From: an uncultured Bacillota bacterium
GTDB lineage: Bacteria; Bacillota; Clostridia; Lachnospirales; Lachnospiraceae
Length of the DNA stretch: 64,000 nt
Direction of reading: 5' to 3'
Assembly: GCA_949291945.1 (NCBI GenBank)
Contig: CASEXH010000018.1
Coordinates: 59,771-123,770 of the forward strand
Positions 61,313 to 64,000 of this stretch are shown piece by piece. Numbering within the stretch: the first letter of the stretch is position 1; each line of letters opens with the position of its first letter. Both the position numbers and the translations under genes were made by a program. Under the pieces are notes generated by a model, which saw only the letters and a program-made list of their open reading frames with translations, did not search any database and was not told where the DNA came from.

Positions 61313-62119
61313 TTATCCCTCAATTTTAATCATAAATTTTGTGACGTATTCTTCTGGGCTGGAAATAGCAAACTCATTCAACCCTATTTCATAGGCATAT
61401 CCCGTCAGCAAAAGATTGTTTTGACGTGCATACGCTATCATTTTCTCATACATGGCAGGTGCTTTATCCCAAGTGCCTTTCTGATAGCCACAAAGATATT
61501 TTCCATTTGGTCTGACGAGCGTATCAGATACAGCGGTTTTGCCTAATGTGTAGGTATAAATTCCGTCGTACCGTTCAAAAGTTTTGTTAATCACTTTATC
61601 AAGTGAAATAAAACTTCCCACTCCCATGCGTATTTGTTCTATGCTCCATTTATCTTTGAGATAGGCGAAAACTTGTGATATATCATCATCAAGAAAATCA
61701 TAGGGCAATACGGATATTTTCTCTGCCTTGCATTCTTCAATTCTGATTTCCTGCTCCTGTAAATCTTCACAAAGGCGTATCTGGTCTTTTTTTGCCTTTA
61801 ATATCTTCTTAGTGCGCTTCAGCTTTTGTATTTCCAAATCTAATTCTGCTTCTTTCATATCTGCAATTTTGAAAAATCTATCTGCTGTGGGATTTTTACA
61901 GTAATCTGCAATTTCCTCTATGCTCATGTTCATTTCTTTCAGCATACGGATATACTCAAATGTTATACTCTGCGATACATCATAGTAACGATAGCCGTTA
62001 TCACCTTTTGCTGAGGGAGAGAATAATCCAATGTTATCGTAATAATGTAATGTCCGTTTGTTGACTTTATGCAATTTTGCGAACTGGGCTATTGTCATTT
62101 TTATATTGCTATGTATCAT
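61313..62119 (-). CDS. MerR-family regulator with GyrI-like effector domain
   Basis: A 268-residue MerR regulator. Residues 8-75 form the winged helix (MTIAQFAKLHKVNKRTLHYYDNIGLF, in part FAKLHKVNKRTLHYYD) and the YRYYD motif. A coiled coil follows (about 80-115), then a C-terminal GyrI-like ligand domain (about 120-268). It is divergent from a GNAT gene, whose promoter has a 19-base spacer holding a dyad, the hallmark of MerR control. AAAGGAG precedes the start. Confidence 0.92.
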   Translation of the reverse strand: MIHSNIKMTIAQFAKLHKVNKRTLHYYDNIGLFSPSAKGDNGYRYYDVSQSITFEYIRMLKEMNMSIEEIADYCKNPTADRFFKIADMKEAELDLEIQKLKRTKKILKAKKDQIRLCEDLQEQEIRIEECKAEKISVLPYDFLDDDISQVFAYLKDKWSIEQIRMGVGSFISLDKVINKTFERYDGIYTYTLGKTAVSDTLVRPNGKYLCGYQKGTWDKAPAMYEKMIAYARQNNLLLTGYAYEIGLNEFAISSPEEYVTKFMIKIEG

Positions 62120-62143
62120 TTTTCAAAATCTCCTTTCATAACA

Positions 62144-62174
62144 TTGACATTACAGTTACTGTAAAGATTATTAT
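62144..62174 (+). promoter_or_regulatory. MerR-type promoter of the GNAT gene
   Basis: TTGACA (62144-62149), 19-base spacer, TATTAT (62169-62174). The dyad TTACAGTTACTGTAA (62150-62164) fills the spacer. Confidence 0.8.
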
Positions 62175-62210
62175 ACTAGATGTAAAATACAAGTACAAGG
62201 AGATATTGCA

Positions 62211-62831
62211 ATGGAGATACAATTTAGAGAATATTGGACACAGGATTTTCAGCCTTTAAAAGAGATTATCAAAGAAACATGGCACTATGATGAATTTAGC
62301 AGTCCCAAAACAGCTTCCAAGCTGGCAGAAGTCTTTTTGAGCAGCTGCCTAACGAATTATACTTATTCACAGGTAGCCATACGAAATGATAAGGTAGTCG
62401 GAATTATTTTAGTAAAAGACATTAAAGTCCACAGATGTACTCTCTACAATCGTTACAGACAGATTAAAGCTATCATAAAACTGTATCTTTCCAGTGAGGG
62501 AAGAAAGGTTTCTCAAATCTTCAAAAATGTCAACGGAATAGATAGGCAGTTATTGAGCGACTGTCAAAAAACATATCCAGCGGAATTAGCTCTATTCGCT
62601 GTAAGTTCTTCCTGTCAGGGAAAAGGGATAGGTAAACAGCTTTTTCAGTCAGCCCTTGACTATATGAAACGTCGAAGCCTAAAAGAATTTTACCTGTTTA
62701 CAGACACGAGCTGTAACTATGGATTTTATGAACATCAAGGCATGACACGCCGTTGCGAAAAAGAGCATATTTTCAACATCAATGGACAGTCAGCAAAGAT
62801 GAATTTCTTTATCTATGATTATCATTTTTAG
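62211..62831 (+). CDS. GNAT-family N-acetyltransferase
   Basis: A 206-residue acetyltransferase. The acetyl-CoA loop is SSCQGKGIGKQLFQ near residue 130, followed by the β5 segment FYLFTDTSCNYGFYEHQGM. Substrate is unknown; drug or polyamine acetylation is possible from its MerR control. It starts 7 bases after AAGGAG. The last codon precedes the XRE gene's 3' end on the other strand. Confidence 0.9.
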   Translation: MEIQFREYWTQDFQPLKEIIKETWHYDEFSSPKTASKLAEVFLSSCLTNYTYSQVAIRNDKVVGIILVKDIKVHRCTLYNRYRQIKAIIKLYLSSEGRKVSQIFKNVNGIDRQLLSDCQKTYPAELALFAVSSSCQGKGIGKQLFQSALDYMKRRSLKEFYLFTDTSCNYGFYEHQGMTRRCEKEHIFNINGQSAKMNFFIYDYHF

Positions 62832-62834
62832 ATT

Positions 62835-63038
62835 TTATTTAAAAACAAAAATATCTTCTATGGGAGCTTTCACAGCTCTTGAAATATCAATGGCCAGTTT
62901 CAGGGAAGGATTATACTGGGCTTTTTCCAACCTCATAATGGTTTCCCGCCGGACCCCTACGATCTCGGCCAGCTGTTCCTGGGTAAGTCCCTGTGCCGTG
63001 CGATATACTTTTAAATTACAAACAAAATCTGCACCCAT
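62835..63038 (-). CDS. XRE-family helix-turn-helix regulator
   Basis: A 67-residue Cro/C1-type DNA-binding protein: LTQEQLAEIVGVRRETIMRLE is the helix-turn-helix (in part QEQLAEIVGVRRET), with KAQYNPSLKLAIDISRAV. It follows its partner membrane gene 3 bases after the stop, an arrangement common for self-regulated XRE/membrane pairs in Firmicutes. Confidence 0.92.
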   Translation of the reverse strand: MGADFVCNLKVYRTAQGLTQEQLAEIVGVRRETIMRLEKAQYNPSLKLAIDISRAVKAPIEDIFVFK

Positions 63039-63041
63039 GAT

Positions 63042-63683
63042 CTACTCTCCTTTTTCATAACGGTACAGGAAATAATTGCTGAGGAAAAGGACCAGGGCAT
63101 AGATAAAGGAAACAGAAATCGGCATGAAGATGGCACACCATTCTACATTTCGGGAAAACATCCCAAGTCCCATAAGCCATATGACTATGAACAATAAACG
63201 GAATCCTGTCTTATATGCTTTTAATTGTGCTTTTCGCCTGTTTTCCTGAAAAAGCTCATCTTCTAAAGTGTGAGAGAGTTTTCCTTCAAAAAACAGTCCG
63301 AAAAAGCCGAAAAACAGAAAGAAGACAAAGGGAAATATTTCTCCATACTTATCATAGGTCCAGAAGCCCCCAAAACCTAAAAATCCGAAGATCCCGCAAA
63401 ATCCCCACAGAGGTGAGATTGTCCGAGAGTATTTTTTATCCGGATATTTCTTTGAAAGGGCATTCCTGACACAAAGTACCAGGATATAAACAGCGTATAC
63501 AGCTATTAAAACTCCCGCTGCCAGCATGGGAATATCCTTTGGAGAGAACACATAAGTTGACATATCCATCTCTTTCACCCAGCGTCCCTCATTATAAAGC
63601 AGGGAGTAGATCACTGCTGCGATGAGTAACACTGCACACCCCAGTCCCATAAAGATAATTCTCTTAATCTGTTTCTTTGACAT
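63042..63683 (-). CDS. Membrane protein paired with the XRE regulator
   Basis: A 213-residue protein with about six hydrophobic segments, in three pairs with short polar loops. The family is not recognised. The pairing with a downstream XRE repressor resembles DUF3796 and DUF2178-type modules; the role is unknown. The start at 63683 follows AAAAGGAGG. The upstream region has a consensus promoter flanked by two identical 11-base repeats. Confidence 0.75.
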   Translation of the reverse strand: MSKKQIKRIIFMGLGCAVLLIAAVIYSLLYNEGRWVKEMDMSTYVFSPKDIPMLAAGVLIAVYAVYILVLCVRNALSKKYPDKKYSRTISPLWGFCGIFGFLGFGGFWTYDKYGEIFPFVFFLFFGFFGLFFEGKLSHTLEDELFQENRRKAQLKAYKTGFRLLFIVIWLMGLGMFSRNVEWCAIFMPISVSFIYALVLFLSNYFLYRYEKGE

Positions 63684-63729
63684 AGTATTTCCTCCTTTTA
63701 AATGAGACATTTTTGTATCTTTATGAGAT

Positions 63730-63783
63730 AAATATATCACTATATCCTTAGGGTGTCAACAAAAAATGCTACAAATATATCAC
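63730..63783 (-). promoter_or_regulatory. Promoter of the membrane-XRE pair with twin repeats
   Basis: On the minus strand TTGACA (63754-63759), 17 bases, TATATT (63731-63736). AAATATATCAC occurs at 63730-63740 and again at 63773-63783, 43 bases apart, bracketing the promoter. Confidence 0.75.
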
Positions 63784-63936
63784 TTTTTATTCAAGAGCTG
63801 TATATGCCGCATCACGTCTCCAACGCAAGATTGTACGGATAGGAATTTTTCCATAATACTGGAACTTCTGACAAAAATCATGTATGCTTAAAGACAGAAA
63901 CAACAGAAAGCTTCCTGTATACTTTAAATCAAGGAG

Positions 63937-64000
63937 TTGACCAAAGAAAATACCTCAAGTAAATTTAGATTATTACTGACCTGGCGAGTTGGTAAAATCT
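63937..64000 (+). CDS. Possible partial gene at the right edge
   Basis: From TTG at 63937 the frame reads MTKENTSSKFRLLLTWRVGKI and runs off the window. AAGGAG lies directly against the start, which is poor spacing, so the true start is uncertain. Nothing can be said about function. The stretch 63790-63936 shows no other gene. Confidence 0.3.
   Translation, partial: MTKENTSSKFRLLLTWRVGKI

Noticed and set aside
1..64000. CRISPR arrays, tRNA or rRNA genes, prophage or IS transposases
   Set aside because: No regularly spaced repeats, no tRNA TpsiC-arm plus CCA patterns, no rRNA-like sequence and no transposase or integrase motif were seen while reading; a tRNAscan or IS search could still find a diverged copy.

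Overview
The window is a stretch of chromosome from a low-to-moderate GC Firmicute, most likely a Lachnospiraceae gut commensal of the Blautia/Dorea/Ruminococcus type. That placement rests on gene content (GlgC/GlgD pair, PPi-type phosphofructokinase, DUF3793/DUF2325 proteins, ThiSFGH thiamine cluster with a TPP riboswitch, CIRCE heat-shock control, GlnRS rather than an indirect Gln-tRNA route alone) and on Gram-positive ribosome binding sites and promoters. No rRNA, tRNA, CRISPR array, prophage or transposase gene was seen. Most of it is ordinary housekeeping DNA; the novelty lies in RNA leaders, operators, palindromic elements and a decayed locus.

Layout. 1-2.5 kb: the start of an exported or membrane protein, an SDR/cupin pair and a divergent LysR regulator. 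2.5-8.9 kb: a six-gene polyamine operon read leftwards (speD, Arg/Lys/Orn decarboxylase, speE, speB, carboxy(nor)spermidine dehydrogenase, carboxy(nor)spermidine decarboxylase). It encodes both an aminopropyl-transfer route (SpeD/SpeE) and the aspartate-semialdehyde route (CASDH/CASDC). Upstream lies a strongly structured 267-nt RNA with its own near-consensus promoter and two terminators. 9.6-11.3 kb: DUF47 plus Pit phosphate transporter. 11.6-15.4 kb: DegV, DUF5721, NudC and a flavoprotein. 15.6-20.1 kb: htpG with a perfect CIRCE operator, a methyltransferase, a small acidic protein, a HAD phosphatase and Maf. 20.2-21.5 kb: an apparent iron-responsive operon (DUF2325, DUF3793, flavodoxin).

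21.7-33.9 kb: HAD-IIB phosphatase, a small membrane-anchored acidic protein, a K+/H+ antiporter behind an attenuator-like hairpin, glnS-mocR, a thioesterase, truA, an SDR, a GH43-like hydrolase and an AGCS symporter. 34.1-42.3 kb: central carbohydrate block: glgCD, class II aldolase, PPi-type PFK, and a licT-ptsH-ptsI-EIIB operon with a RAT/terminator switch. 42.4-48.9 kb: ABC-F ATPase, lon with a CIRCE-like site in its 5' UTR, a 131-bp palindrome, and a TetR/MalY-PatB pair with interlocked divergent promoters. 48.9-54.1 kb: MFS transporter and thiSFGHE, preceded by a 142-bp palindrome, two terminators and a TPP riboswitch. 54.1-57 kb: AEC transporter, pyrophosphatase and two tandem small heat-shock proteins. 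57-64 kb: accessory DNA with small membrane proteins (one SdpI-like), a 277-bp element with two hairpins tipped by the same 19-mer in opposite orientation, an esterase lipoprotein, a deletion-fused lactonase/esterase pseudogene, MerR/GNAT and XRE/membrane-protein pairs with clear operators.

Themes: (i) stress control by HrcA-type sites at htpG, lon and possibly hsp20; (ii) carbon flow through glycogen, PPi-PFK, aldolase and PTS; (iii) RNA-based control (structured RNA before the polyamine operon, RAT attenuator, TPP riboswitch, antiporter leader). All functional names come from reading protein motifs and remembered family features; no database search was run.
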